In this document: piece after piece, positions 1-7,046 of the stretch | Layout: each line of letters begins with the position of its first letter | How positions within the stretch are numbered: the stretch's first letter is position 1 | Notes under the pieces: generated by a model | What the model saw: the letters and a program-made list of their open reading frames with translations, nothing else | Told to the model about the DNA's origin: nothing | Database searches by the model: none | Position numbers and translations under genes: made by a program | Assembly: GCA_017550445.1 (NCBI GenBank) | Contig: JAFZOV010000008.1 | Coordinates: forward strand, 1 to 15,096 | Length of the DNA: 15,096 nt | Source: Fibrobacter sp. | GTDB taxonomy: Bacteria; Fibrobacterota; Fibrobacteria; Fibrobacterales; Fibrobacteraceae | Direction of reading: 5' to 3'

Positions 1-1187
1 ACAGCGAAAATAGAAGCAAAAACGAAGCGGACAAAGCCCTCCGCGACCTTGCACAAAAAGAACTTTCGGGCCTGAGCGCCACAGCATACCAGCTCAAGCA
101 CCTGGACATTCAAGTGGAACGCGGCGCATTCATTCCGGGGAAAATTCTCCGCACGCTCCGCCAGAACGCAGTCGAAAAGCTCGATCAAAAGCGCACCCAA
201 TGGAAGGTTCTGAACCCGAGCGCAAGTGCCGGCAAGGCATTCCTCGAAAGCACCCGCGCTACATTCAAAGCCGCGCAATCTTCGGCGCAATCGACTGCGC
301 AAAATTCTGCCGCAACACAAAACCGTCCCGTCATCAGCGTTTTGGTCCGCAACCCGGACCAAATTGCCACCCTCGAAGGTCTCGACATCGACCGTGTCAT
401 CATGGATTTCGACTGGGGCGTCAAATATGACGAATCCCTGCAGCAGATTCGCGACCTCGGCTTTGCGGCGGGCATGGCGACGCTTCGCATCCACAAGCCG
501 GGCGAAAGCCATTACCTCAAGAACATTTTACGGCTTTGCCCGGACTTTGCACTGGTGCGCAATCTAGGGGCGCTTTCCATCCTCAAAGAATGCGGGATTC
601 CGCTCACCGGCGACTACAGCCTGAATGCCGCCAACAGCCTAAGCTACGATTGGCTTCTCTCGCAGGGGCTTACCACGCTCCATCCCTCGTGGGACCTCAA
701 CAGCACGCAACTTTTCGACCTGCTGCAGAACATCGACGCTTCGCGCCTAGAGCTCACGCTGCACCAGTACATGCCCGCCTTCCATTCGGAATACTGCGCC
801 TTCGCCCGCGCCCTCACCACGGGCCGCCGCTTCCCCGAATGCGGCAAAATCTGCACCAAGCACAAAGTGGAAATTCTCGACCACAAGGGCGAGCGCCATT
901 TTTTGCAGAGTGATGCGGAATGCCGCAACACGCTCTTTGTCGGCAAACCGCAATCGGCACTCAAGCTACTCCCCCGCCTCCGCACCGCAGGCGTCAACAA
1001 CTTCCGCCTCGAAATGCTCACCGAAGACGCCGAAACTGTACGCCGCAAGGTCGTCATCTACACGCAGGCTATCCGCGGCAAGATTTCCATCGAAGATGCG
1101 ATCCGCGAAGCCGGAATCCAAGAAAAATACGGACTTTCCGAAGGTCAGCTCTTTAACGAAAGCACCTGGCAAGACCGCAAGAAATAG
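1..1187 (+). CDS. Peptidase U32 family protein, C-terminal part (gene runs off the left edge)
   Basis: The frame is open from base 3 to the TAG at 1185-1187, so the start codon lies outside the window and the GTG at 114 is probably internal. The first part (about bases 30-230) resembles the linker domain that follows the U32 barrel in the large RlhA/YdcP-type proteins. After an Ala/Ser/Gln-rich stretch (AQSSAQSTAQNSAATQN) comes a second U32-like segment. Four cysteines have codons at 795, 840, 852 and 921 (YCAF, PECGKIC, AECR). U32 proteins such as UbiU and UbiV bind a 4Fe-4S cluster through four conserved cysteines, and the same role is inferred here. E. coli RlhA is needed for 5-hydroxycytidine in 23S rRNA. 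Whether this protein modifies RNA or does something else cannot be told from this part. The family is clear, the substrate is not. Confidence 0.85.
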   Translation, partial: SENRSKNEADKALRDLAQKELSGLSATAYQLKHLDIQVERGAFIPGKILRTLRQNAVEKLDQKRTQWKVLNPSASAGKAFLESTRATFKAAQSSAQSTAQNSAATQNRPVISVLVRNPDQIATLEGLDIDRVIMDFDWGVKYDESLQQIRDLGFAAGMATLRIHKPGESHYLKNILRLCPDFALVRNLGALSILKECGIPLTGDYSLNAANSLSYDWLLSQGLTTLHPSWDLNSTQLFDLLQNIDASRLELTLHQYMPAFHSEYCAFARALTTGRRFPECGKICTKHKVEILDHKGERHFLQSDAECRNTLFVGKPQSALKLLPRLRTAGVNNFRLEMLTEDAETVRRKVVIYTQAIRGKISIEDAIREAGIQEKYGLSEGQLFNESTWQDRKK

Positions 1188-1201
1188 CAGCGTTTTTCAT
1201 C

Positions 1202-1240
1202 AAAAAAAAGAAGCCCCGCCGCATCTAGAATTGGCGGAGC
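1202..1240 (-). terminator. Rho-independent terminator, minus-strand direction
   Basis: Read on the minus strand, GCTCCGCC (1240-1233) pairs with GGCGGGGC (1220-1213) through eight pairs including one G-U. The loop is 12 nt and the stem is followed by TTCTTTTTTTT. On the plus strand the same arms contain an A-C mismatch and no T run follows, so it should act mainly on minus-strand transcripts. It would be a second stop about 190 nt beyond rnhA, or a guard against antisense transcription into the U32 gene. The rest of 1241-1346 shows no gene or convincing structure. Confidence 0.6.
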
Positions 1241-1346
1241 CTCCCGACTGAAAATTCGCCATCGGTTAGACAGCAAATCGCCGACATTCGCCGGCAAGAA
1301 CAAATTTAGTCACAGTACTACCCAAAAAGCGAAAAAAACATAAAAA

Positions 1347-1368
1347 CCTGCAAACACGTGTTTGCAGG
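1347..1368 (-). terminator. Perfect 22-bp palindrome, terminator downstream of rnhA
   Basis: CCTGCAAACAC is followed directly by its exact reverse complement, GTGTTTGCAGG. On the minus strand the hairpin is followed at once by TTTTTATGTTTTTTT, a typical terminator tail 60 nt past the rnhA stop. On the plus strand a weaker tail (aatcttcatttttt) follows, so it may also stop transcripts leaving the U32 gene. Assignment to rnhA is from position and T-run orientation. Confidence 0.7.
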
Positions 1369-1430
1369 AATCTTCATTTTTTACAAATTGTCAAACTTTG
1401 TTTGCACCTATCAACAGCTATTTCAACAGC

Positions 1431-2015
1431 CTATTTTTTCTTGGCACGAGCAATGGCGTCTTTGGCAAGTTTGTCTACAAGTTCATTCCACTTGACACCG
1501 GTATGGGCCTCTACCTTCTCAAAACTCACGCGGTGCAAATAAGGCTGGGCCGCCGCCACATAACGCTTGGCGATATTGCTCTTGGCCTGCCATTCGCCTT
1601 TAGCCCAACGGGCAATGCCTTCGTAGTCATGGCAAATCACGCCGCACTTGTCGTTTGCATCGAGCCAGCGCATCGCCTGGTAAGAGGCCATCACTTCGCC
1701 GTCAATGTTGCGGCTTTCCGCATCGAAAGCCGTAATGCCTGAACCCCGAGCAATTTCCTTGTCGTTTTCGGTCACCACAAACGCCCACCCCGATTTTGCA
1801 AATCCAGGCGAGAACGATCCGTCCACGAATACCCGCAAGCCTTCGGGCACAGGAGCCTCCATTCCAGAAATCCACGCTTCCGCTTCGGCACGGGAACCGA
1901 AGGATTTAAAGAGCACGCCCTTGACCCCATGGGTCATTTTTTCGCATTCGGCCCAAGTCATGACGATTTTACTTTCGTTAGGGGACTTTATCGCATAGAA
2001 TTTCTGTTTAGGCAT
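1431..2015 (-). CDS. rnhA: Ribonuclease HI with N-terminal hybrid-binding domain
   Basis: This cytoplasmic enzyme cuts the RNA strand of RNA/DNA hybrids, as in R-loops and primer removal. The 194-residue protein starts with a hybrid-binding (viroplasmin-type) domain at about residues 5-50, with YAIK, TWAEC, HGVKG and FKSF. This domain is found in eukaryotic RNase H1 and in some bacterial forms such as that of Bacillus halodurans. The RNase H fold follows from about residue 60. All catalytic positions are visible: D65 (VDGSF), E107 (GEVMAS), D130 (CHDYEG), H171 (EAHTG) and D181 (LVDKLAK). A KKK tail ends the protein. ATG at 2015 is the start; no Shine-Dalgarno sequence is seen, and TATACT ends 11 nt before it. 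The gene is transcribed away from the pair at 2041-3461 and looks monocistronic. Confidence 0.95.
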   Translation of the reverse strand: MPKQKFYAIKSPNESKIVMTWAECEKMTHGVKGVLFKSFGSRAEAEAWISGMEAPVPEGLRVFVDGSFSPGFAKSGWAFVVTENDKEIARGSGITAFDAESRNIDGEVMASYQAMRWLDANDKCGVICHDYEGIARWAKGEWQAKSNIAKRYVAAAQPYLHRVSFEKVEAHTGVKWNELVDKLAKDAIARAKKK

Positions 2016-2040
2016 GGCCCAAAATTAGTATATTTTGGAC
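2016..2040. promoter_or_regulatory. 25-bp divergent promoter with overlapping -10 elements
   Basis: Only 25 bp separate the rnhA ATG from the GTG of the opposite gene. The minus strand carries TATACT (2032-2027), 11 nt before the rnhA ATG. The plus strand carries TATATT (2029-2034), 6 nt before GTG 2041. The two hexamers share four base pairs. No good -35 is obvious for either. Both transcripts would have almost no leader. This is inferred from motif position, without experimental support. Confidence 0.45.
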
Positions 2041-2589
2041 GTGAAACCGTCTCCGTATTTTAAAGATTGTTTTAAATACTTTTTCAAACGATTCAAGAGC
2101 AAAGAATCGCTGTTCAAATGGTTTTTAAATCAGGCTGGTGAAGACTCCGGCGTATTTGATTTTCCGGCGTCCCTAAAGGGCTATCCCAAAACATTGGTTT
2201 TCTTGGACCGCAACCTGGAAAAAGCCGCTGTATTCATGCGAGCCATGCCCGATGTATTTTTTAAGAACGCATTCGTGTGCGCCCACGAATCACAGCAGGT
2301 CCTAGTTTCGGCAAGGCGTGCAAAAGCCGTTTACTATAGCGACCTTGAATGCCGCTACGGTGAAAGCGTTTTTGAAGAAATAGAATGCAAGTGCAAGGAA
2401 TTCGCCCCGAAAGTATGCATTTACCTAGGCCAAGCATTTTTGCCTACCCTTTACCTAGCCAAAGTCAGTGGCGCAGGTTGCAGGATCGGCTTTTCGGACG
2501 AAAACTGTTTCCCCTTTTTGAACGTATGCCTGCACCCCACCCAATCCAGTGAAGCAGCCCTGATTAGTCAGTACTACGGGGTCAAATAA
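2041..2589 (+). CDS. Unknown 183-residue protein, faintly glycosyltransferase-9-like, coupled to the PHP gene
   Basis: I do not recognise the family with confidence. The protein is basic and aromatic at the N-terminus (PYFKDCFKYFFKRFKSK), with no signal peptide or membrane segment, so it is probably cytoplasmic. The central and C-terminal parts alternate hydrophobic strands and helices. The stretch TLYLAKVSGAGCRIGF resembles the segment of GT9 heptosyltransferases where a short helix precedes RIGF, but the protein is far shorter than a full GT9 enzyme and the C-terminal nucleotide-sugar domain is missing. Seven cysteines are present. I chose GTG 2041 over TTG 2035 because a -10-like TATATT ends 6 nt before GTG and would leave TTG at or upstream of the transcription start. 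Its TAA shares its last base with the ATG of the next gene (TAATG), so the two are very likely translationally coupled. Confidence 0.7.
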   Translation: MKPSPYFKDCFKYFFKRFKSKESLFKWFLNQAGEDSGVFDFPASLKGYPKTLVFLDRNLEKAAVFMRAMPDVFFKNAFVCAHESQQVLVSARRAKAVYYSDLECRYGESVFEEIECKCKEFAPKVCIYLGQAFLPTLYLAKVSGAGCRIGFSDENCFPFLNVCLHPTQSSEAALISQYYGVK

Positions 2590-3461
2590 TGCAAAAAGGG
2601 TATTCCACCATCATCACCGAAAGCGGCGGCTATGCGGACCTCCACATGCACACCAAGCTCTCGGATGGGAACCTTTCAGTCGAAGAACTGCTAGTCCTTT
2701 GCAAGCGCAAGGGGCTCCGTTGCATTTCCATTACCGACCACGACAACTTGGACAGCTACAACCTGGCCGTGGAACCCGCCAAGGAAATCGGCCTCGAAAT
2801 TATCCCCGGTATCGAAATTTCGGCTGTGTGGCAAGGCAAGGACATTCATATTCTGGGATACTACTGCGACCCCACGAACCTCGCTCTGAACATGGAACTG
2901 CAGGATTTCGCCAAACAGCGAATCACCCGCGCCAAGGCGATCATCAAAAAACTGAACGCCCTCGGCATCGATATTTCGTACGAAAAGGTCGTCAGCTATT
3001 GCAAGGGCAAGGTCATCGGCCGCCCCCATATCGCTATGTCCATGGTAGACGAAGAATACATTTCCAACTTCTCGGAAGCATTCACCAAGTACCTGGGTGA
3101 CGGCTGCGTGGCCTTTGTAGAAAAGAAGGGTTTGAACCCACAGCAGACCATCAAGCTGATTGAAAACGCAGGCGGAATCGCCGTGCTCGCCCACCCCTAC
3201 AAGTCGGGCCTTTCCGACGAATTCATCGAAAACATGGTGGAATGGGGCGTGCAAGGGATTGAAGTCTACAGCCCCGCGCAAAAGGGAGCCGTTGGCCGCA
3301 AGTACAAAGAAATGGCTCAAAAATTCGGCCTTATAGGCACTGGCGGTTCGGATTTTCATACCGAAGCTGGAGCTTACCCGCCCAATTGCATGAAAATGCC
3401 CTATTCCGTCGTAAACGCCCTCCGTGAACGCCGCGAAAAACTCAGAGCGGAATGGTACTAG
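2589..3461 (+). CDS. PHP-domain phosphoesterase of the RNase AM / YciV (TrpH) type
   Basis: The 290-residue length and motif order match the COG0613 PHP family. E. coli YciV, the best known member, is a 5'-3' exonuclease (RNase AM) acting on short RNA, and relatives hydrolyse 3',5'-nucleoside bisphosphates. Predicted metal ligands are H19 and H21 (DLHMHTKLSDG), H51 (TDHDN), E76 (GIEIS), H87 (DIHILGYY), H147 (GRPH), H202 (LAHPYK), and D255 with H257 (GSDFH). The insertion at about residues 95-185 is the substrate-binding region in the family. No signal peptide is seen, so it is cytoplasmic. The ATG overlaps the stop of the preceding gene by one base, so it depends on that transcript. Assignment to the family is firm; the exact substrate (RNA ends or bisphosphate nucleotides) is inferred. 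Confidence 0.9.
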   Translation: MQKGYSTIITESGGYADLHMHTKLSDGNLSVEELLVLCKRKGLRCISITDHDNLDSYNLAVEPAKEIGLEIIPGIEISAVWQGKDIHILGYYCDPTNLALNMELQDFAKQRITRAKAIIKKLNALGIDISYEKVVSYCKGKVIGRPHIAMSMVDEEYISNFSEAFTKYLGDGCVAFVEKKGLNPQQTIKLIENAGGIAVLAHPYKSGLSDEFIENMVEWGVQGIEVYSPAQKGAVGRKYKEMAQKFGLIGTGGSDFHTEAGAYPPNCMKMPYSVVNALRERREKLRAEWY

Positions 3462-3464
3462 TTG

Positions 3465-3590
3465 ATGTAGAATGTGATATGTGTAATGAGAGATGTGTAA
3501 TTTAATGAATAATGAAGATTTAATAATTAAGAGTGAAAAGTTTAAAATGGCTTTGTCCATTTTTCATTGTTCATTATTCATTATTCTTTC
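3465..3590. repeat. Degenerate short-unit repeat tract with inverted arms, entering a coding region
   Basis: Bases 3465-3502 are built from variants of GATGTG and AATGTG. They resemble the reverse complement of the tract at 7047-7110 (for example GATGTAGAATGTGATATG against GATGTGGAATGTGAGATG, 16 of 18). Then TAATGAATAATGAA (3503-3516) reappears exactly as its reverse complement at 3570-3583, inside the signal-peptide codons of the gene starting at 3547. An RNA hairpin with these arms would enclose the start codon. Confidence 0.6.
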
Positions 3591-5568
3591 TTTGATAACG
3601 TCCTTGTTTGCAGAACCGCTGGTTCCCGATCCCTATAAACTGCCGGAAGCCCAGGACTCCGTCTACAAGACGCCCTGGGGTATTGACCCCGCCGCCCGCG
3701 AAACCGACGCAGGCCGTTGGATTTTACCCCTCCGGGAACTCATGCAGCGCACTTACGACATTTCGGGCCAAAAATCCGAATGGGTACTCGGCACCTCCAT
3801 TCTTGGGGCTCCCGAACTGGACCCGGACCACATGGGCATGGGTTCTATCCAGACCCGCTACCCCAGCAAGCTCGCGGGCCTATTCACCACCCGTCTCGGT
3901 TATGACGCCACCACCCTGGGTTTGAACGGCGAAAACGGCATTCTCTTTGAAGAACGCAAGGGTATCCCCGTCGACACCCCCATTACCGACTTGAACTGGG
4001 AACGTCCGGCCTTCGGCGGAAACGCCCTGCGCCTCGACTTCCGCAGACTGGTAACCGACTCCGTCTCCCTGGAATTCGGATTGGCCAGCCACTCCGATAT
4101 AGATTCCAAGGAATACAGCTACCAGAACGTGACGCACTCGCCCTATTTTGCCTTGGGTCGCGACTCTTCGCAGATTCCCTTTGCCGGGCGAAACATAGCC
4201 ATGAACAGCATGCACATTCAGCCGATTCTTACCTGGCGATTCGGTTGGGGCAAGGCATTCACAAAACTGAACTATGTAAACCTGAGAAATGCGGACAATA
4301 CGAACCACAAGGTTTTGCTGGATACGCTCGACAAGGCCGTTCGCACATTCCAGGAAGACCCCTACGTAATGGAAATCCATACCTTCGGCTATGGCGGAGG
4401 AATCGAAGTCTACCCGACTAAAAAGCTCACCCTTTCTACGGACTTCACCTACAACGAACACGAAATCGAGCTGGATTCCCTCCCCCACATTTTCAAAGGA
4501 ACCCGAGACTATGTAGATACCCTTGGCGAGCAGCACACCGATACCCTCTATTACGACACTCTCAGGGCCACGACCTACGAATCCATGCTGGGTAACTTCG
4601 GCATCGCCTACCGCACCATTTTTAATCCGGCCATCAAATTCAAGTACGAATTCCTGAACACCGACAATACCGGCGATAACGACACCACGCGTTCTTATTT
4701 CCAGGACCGCGAAACAGGATACCTTGAACTGAAAGACACTCTTTGGAACAGGGTCATTTTCCGCACCCAGACCGGTCTTCAAAGAAACAGTTCCATCCTT
4801 AACGAAGTGGACATCGCACCCGCCTACTCTGCCGACGTTCTGGCCTTTTTGCCCTACCATCTGCGCGCAAACGTAGGAATGCGCCACGACAACAAGTTCC
4901 CTGATGTAGGCCAACTCAAGATTGACGAAACAGGCCGTCTCGCCTTCCATCACAAAGACCTCAAGTACGAAGAACGGGACCGTTATACCTTTAACCTGGG
5001 CTATCAGCAACGGGAAGTTTTTTACGGAATCGGCCTGCGTTACGAAGACGTAAATAACCTCATGAAACCCCGCTGGGTCAAATGGGGCTATGCGGATTCG
5101 ACCAACTCCCTGGAAGATGTCTACACCTGGACCAACATCGACAACGTAAACAGCCTCGATTGGCTTTTGCAGGTTGGCTTCAGACTGGGCAACTGGAAAT
5201 TCTACCTGGAACGTGGAGAAACTCTGGACCGCAGCCTAAAACTGATCGACACGCCGGAACTCTATTACAAGGGAAGTATCCACTGGCAGAACAGATTTGT
5301 ATCTGACCGCCTGGGCGTGAGCGTGCGTGTGGACTGGCAGTGGTTTGGCGAACGCTACGACTGCACCATCGGAGAAAACGGCGGTCCCGAGCTGGAACTC
5401 ATGAACAAATACCTGGCAATGGACTTTGAAGCCCGCATGCAGATTCTTTCGTTCGAGCTTTATACCCGCATCGAAAACTTCAACCACAGTATTTATATGC
5501 CAGCTAGCGGCTACACCCCCGAAGGACTCCGCTTTGCTTACGGCATCGTGTGGACTTTTAGGAATTAA
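3547..5568 (+). CDS. Secreted outer-membrane beta-barrel protein, putative porin type
   Basis: The 673-residue protein begins with a signal peptide (MALSIFHCSLFIILSL, cleavage probably after SLFA). ATG 3547 is preferred over 3493 because it places the basic/hydrophobic signal correctly. From about residue 130 onward it shows alternating-residue amphipathic strands rich in Tyr, Phe, Trp and Asn, with acidic loops. It ends LRFAYGIVWTFRN, close to the aromatic C-terminal strand recognised by the Bam machinery. There is no TonB box or plug domain that I can see. It looks most like the large putative porins annotated in Bacteroidetes (Porin_10 type), so passive or unknown transport is inferred. 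The 85-nt gap after the PHP gene contains only repeats, so co-transcription is uncertain. Part of the signal peptide is encoded by a simple repeat. Confidence 0.7.
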   Translation: MALSIFHCSLFIILSLITSLFAEPLVPDPYKLPEAQDSVYKTPWGIDPAARETDAGRWILPLRELMQRTYDISGQKSEWVLGTSILGAPELDPDHMGMGSIQTRYPSKLAGLFTTRLGYDATTLGLNGENGILFEERKGIPVDTPITDLNWERPAFGGNALRLDFRRLVTDSVSLEFGLASHSDIDSKEYSYQNVTHSPYFALGRDSSQIPFAGRNIAMNSMHIQPILTWRFGWGKAFTKLNYVNLRNADNTNHKVLLDTLDKAVRTFQEDPYVMEIHTFGYGGGIEVYPTKKLTLSTDFTYNEHEIELDSLPHIFKGTRDYVDTLGEQHTDTLYYDTLRATTYESMLGNFGIAYRTIFNPAIKFKYEFLNTDNTGDNDTTRSYFQDRETGYLELKDTLWNRVIFRTQTGLQRNSSILNEVDIAPAYSADVLAFLPYHLRANVGMRHDNKFPDVGQLKIDETGRLAFHHKDLKYEERDRYTFNLGYQQREVFYGIGLRYEDVNNLMKPRWVKWGYADSTNSLEDVYTWTNIDNVNSLDWLLQVGFRLGNWKFYLERGETLDRSLKLIDTPELYYKGSIHWQNRFVSDRLGVSVRVDWQWFGERYDCTIGENGGPELELMNKYLAMDFEARMQILSFELYTRIENFNHSIYMPASGYTPEGLRFAYGIVWTFRN

Positions 5569-5634
5569 GAATTCAGATTTCGGATTTCAGAGTTATAATT
5601 CAATTCTGAATTCAGAATTCTGAACTCCGAATTT
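5567..5634. repeat. Palindrome-rich repeat between convergent genes
   Basis: The tract is made of variants of GAATTCAGA / GGATTTCAGA. It includes a perfect 18-bp palindrome at 5602-5619 (AATTCTGAATTCAGAATT), which overlaps a second perfect palindrome at 5611-5624. Longer arms, TTCGGATTTCAGA at 5579-5591 and TCTGAACTCCGAA at 5619-5631, pair with one mismatch. It may work as a bidirectional stop for the two converging genes, but there is no clear T run. The right half is coding: it supplies the last codons (RSSEF) and the stop of the glutamine cyclotransferase gene. Confidence 0.65.
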
Positions 5635-6382
5635 TATAAATCCACGGCCAGTTCTTGCCGGTAATCCATAGGTTCTTGCCGTCATAGGCAATCCCGTTCA
5701 GCACGTCCACATCAGGGTACTTACGCTTAATTTCGGCCACTTTACGGGTAAAATCCAAATAATGCGACACTCGCCCGCTAGGCAATTCAATCACCGCAAT
5801 GACCCCCGTCTGCCAAACATTGGCGTAAAGAGTATCCCCTACGATTTCGAGCTCGTTCAAGAGCTTTAGAGGGAGACCTCCATCCGTCACGGAGATTACC
5901 CCCACCACGTTAAAACCGCCCAAGGCAATCTGCAAAAGTTCGCTGGAACCGTTGCTCATCAAAAGAGCATTTTTCCAGTAGGTCAGCCCCCAGCCTTCTG
6001 TGGGAATATGAAATTCGCCTTTGAGCGCAAATGGCTTACGGCTAAAAATAAAGGCCTTTTTCGATTTCCAAGTCAAGTAAAAAATGTCTTCGCCAACCGC
6101 TATGGAGCCTTCACCAAAATAACGCTCCGCAAGCCTGGCGGAATCCAGAATCTTGCCGTCCAGCGTACGGCGGTAAAGCCCCGACTGTCCATATTGGCCG
6201 GTAGTTTCAATCAGATCGCCACCATCAAAGAACAATCCCTGGGTAAAATGGGTCTTTTCGTGAGGAATGGAATCCAGAATCTGGGGAACCACGCGAGGAG
6301 CCTCGGCGAAGGATTTAGACGAGAGAGTAGAGACGAGAGACGAGAGGACAAGAATAGAGAATGCGAGATGTTTAATAGTCAT
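5612..6382 (-). CDS. Secreted glutamine cyclotransferase (glutaminyl-peptide cyclotransferase)
   Basis: The enzyme converts N-terminal glutamine of peptides or proteins to pyroglutamate with release of ammonia. The 256-residue protein has a signal peptide (SILVLSSLVSTLSSKSFA, cleavage before EAP), so it acts in the periplasm or outside. Family motifs of the plant/bacterial beta-propeller type are present in order: HFTQGLFF, ETTGQYGQSGLYR, YFGEGS, FYLTWKSKKAF, EGWGLTYW, LLMSNGSSEL, LNELE, YANVWQTGVIAVIE, VLNGIAYDG and ITGKNWPWIYKI. The length is normal for the family. Start ATG 6382 has only an A-rich region upstream. Both ends touch repeat tracts: the signal peptide's hydrophobic part (residues 13-22) comes from a GACGAGAG-type tract and the last five residues come from the 5567-5634 tract. 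It converges on the outer-membrane protein gene and appears to be transcribed alone. Confidence 0.93.
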   Translation of the reverse strand: MTIKHLAFSILVLSSLVSTLSSKSFAEAPRVVPQILDSIPHEKTHFTQGLFFDGGDLIETTGQYGQSGLYRRTLDGKILDSARLAERYFGEGSIAVGEDIFYLTWKSKKAFIFSRKPFALKGEFHIPTEGWGLTYWKNALLMSNGSSELLQIALGGFNVVGVISVTDGGLPLKLLNELEIVGDTLYANVWQTGVIAVIELPSGRVSHYLDFTRKVAEIKRKYPDVDVLNGIAYDGKNLWITGKNWPWIYKIRSSEF

Positions 6383-6463
6383 AATTAGAATTTCTTTTGA
6401 TCAAAAATAATTCTTTCGTCTTTCGTCTGTAGGACCGAAGGTCCGTTCTCTCGTCTTTTTTTC
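6318..6463. repeat. GACGAGAG repeat tract and its inverted copy flanking a gene start
   Basis: GACGAGAG occurs at 6318-6325, 6332-6339 and 6339-6346, within the signal-peptide codons of the minus-strand cyclotransferase. Its exact reverse complement CTCTCGTC occurs at 6448-6455, next to degenerate copies (TCTTTCGTCTTTCGTCT, 6412-6428). A small hairpin, GGACC-GAA-GGTCC (6432-6444), lies between the right-hand copies. Bases 6383-6476 hold no gene otherwise. Confidence 0.6.
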
Positions 6464-6469
6464 TAAATT
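6464..6469 (+). promoter_or_regulatory. -10-like element for the DUF4416 gene
   Basis: TAAATT lies 7 nt before ATG 6477 within TTTCTAAATTT. The identical 11-mer precedes thiE on the other strand at nearly the same distance. No Shine-Dalgarno sequence is present. No convincing -35 was found, so a leaderless start is only a possibility. Confidence 0.35.
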
Positions 6470-6476
6470 TCCGCTC

Positions 6477-7046
6477 ATGGGTGAGTTAAGAACACCGTCA
6501 AAAGTAAAAATCATCGTGGGCATCCTCGCGAAGGACGCCCAGGCGGTTGAAGGTGTACGCGGCATTTTGCAAGACCGCTTTGGCGAAGAAGAGCTTGCGC
6601 TCCCGCCGTTTCCATTTATCTTTACCAACTACTACGTCGACGAAATCGGGAACGCCCCCGTGCGTGCCTTTTTCAGCTACGAGACTCTGGTCGACCGCGA
6701 AACCATCGTCGATATCAAGCTCTGGAGCAACGACGTCGAACTCGAAATCGCAAAGCAAAACGGCACGCCCGGGCTTCGCCCCGTGAATCTGGACCCCGGC
6801 TACATGACCCTCGGTCAGTTCTTCTTGGCGACCACCAAGGACCAGCGTCAACGCGTGTACATGCAGCGCGGCATTTTCGTAGAACCTACGCTGTATTTTC
6901 AGGACGGGCATTTTCACGCCTTCGACTGGACGTACCGCGACTACCAAAGCGAAAAATACATCAACTACCTGGAACAAGTCCGCGCCCGCCTCGCCTACCA
7001 ACTCAGCACAGGCAAACCGTATAGACTCAGACGAGAAAACAAATGA
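6477..7046 (+). CDS. DUF4416 family protein of unknown function
   Basis: The 189-residue protein matches the DUF4416 family in length and motifs: an opening VKIIVGILAKD, then FIFTNYYVDEIG, IVDIKLWSNDVE, RPVNLDPGYMTLGQFFLATTKD, RVYMQRGIFVEPTLYF and AFDWTYRDYQSE. It has no signal peptide or membrane segment, so it is cytoplasmic. No function is established for this family to my knowledge. The conserved LDPGY, ATTKD and WTYRDY blocks suggest a binding or catalytic surface. ATG 6477 is the first start after the repeat region. The gene leads a + strand cluster with the DUF486 and M23 genes, but the 64-nt repeat-filled gap after it makes a shared transcript uncertain. Confidence 0.9.
   Translation: MGELRTPSKVKIIVGILAKDAQAVEGVRGILQDRFGEEELALPPFPFIFTNYYVDEIGNAPVRAFFSYETLVDRETIVDIKLWSNDVELEIAKQNGTPGLRPVNLDPGYMTLGQFFLATTKDQRQRVYMQRGIFVEPTLYFQDGHFHAFDWTYRDYQSEKYINYLEQVRARLAYQLSTGKPYRLRRENK

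Noticed and set aside
2691..3560. A 289-codon minus-strand frame antisense to the PHP gene
   Set aside because: The plus-strand frame contains the complete PHP metal-binding set; the antisense product has no recognisable feature.
3880..5010. A 376-codon minus-strand frame inside the outer-membrane protein gene
   Set aside because: It is a codon-bias shadow; no start context or motif, and the plus-strand product has a signal peptide and barrel features.
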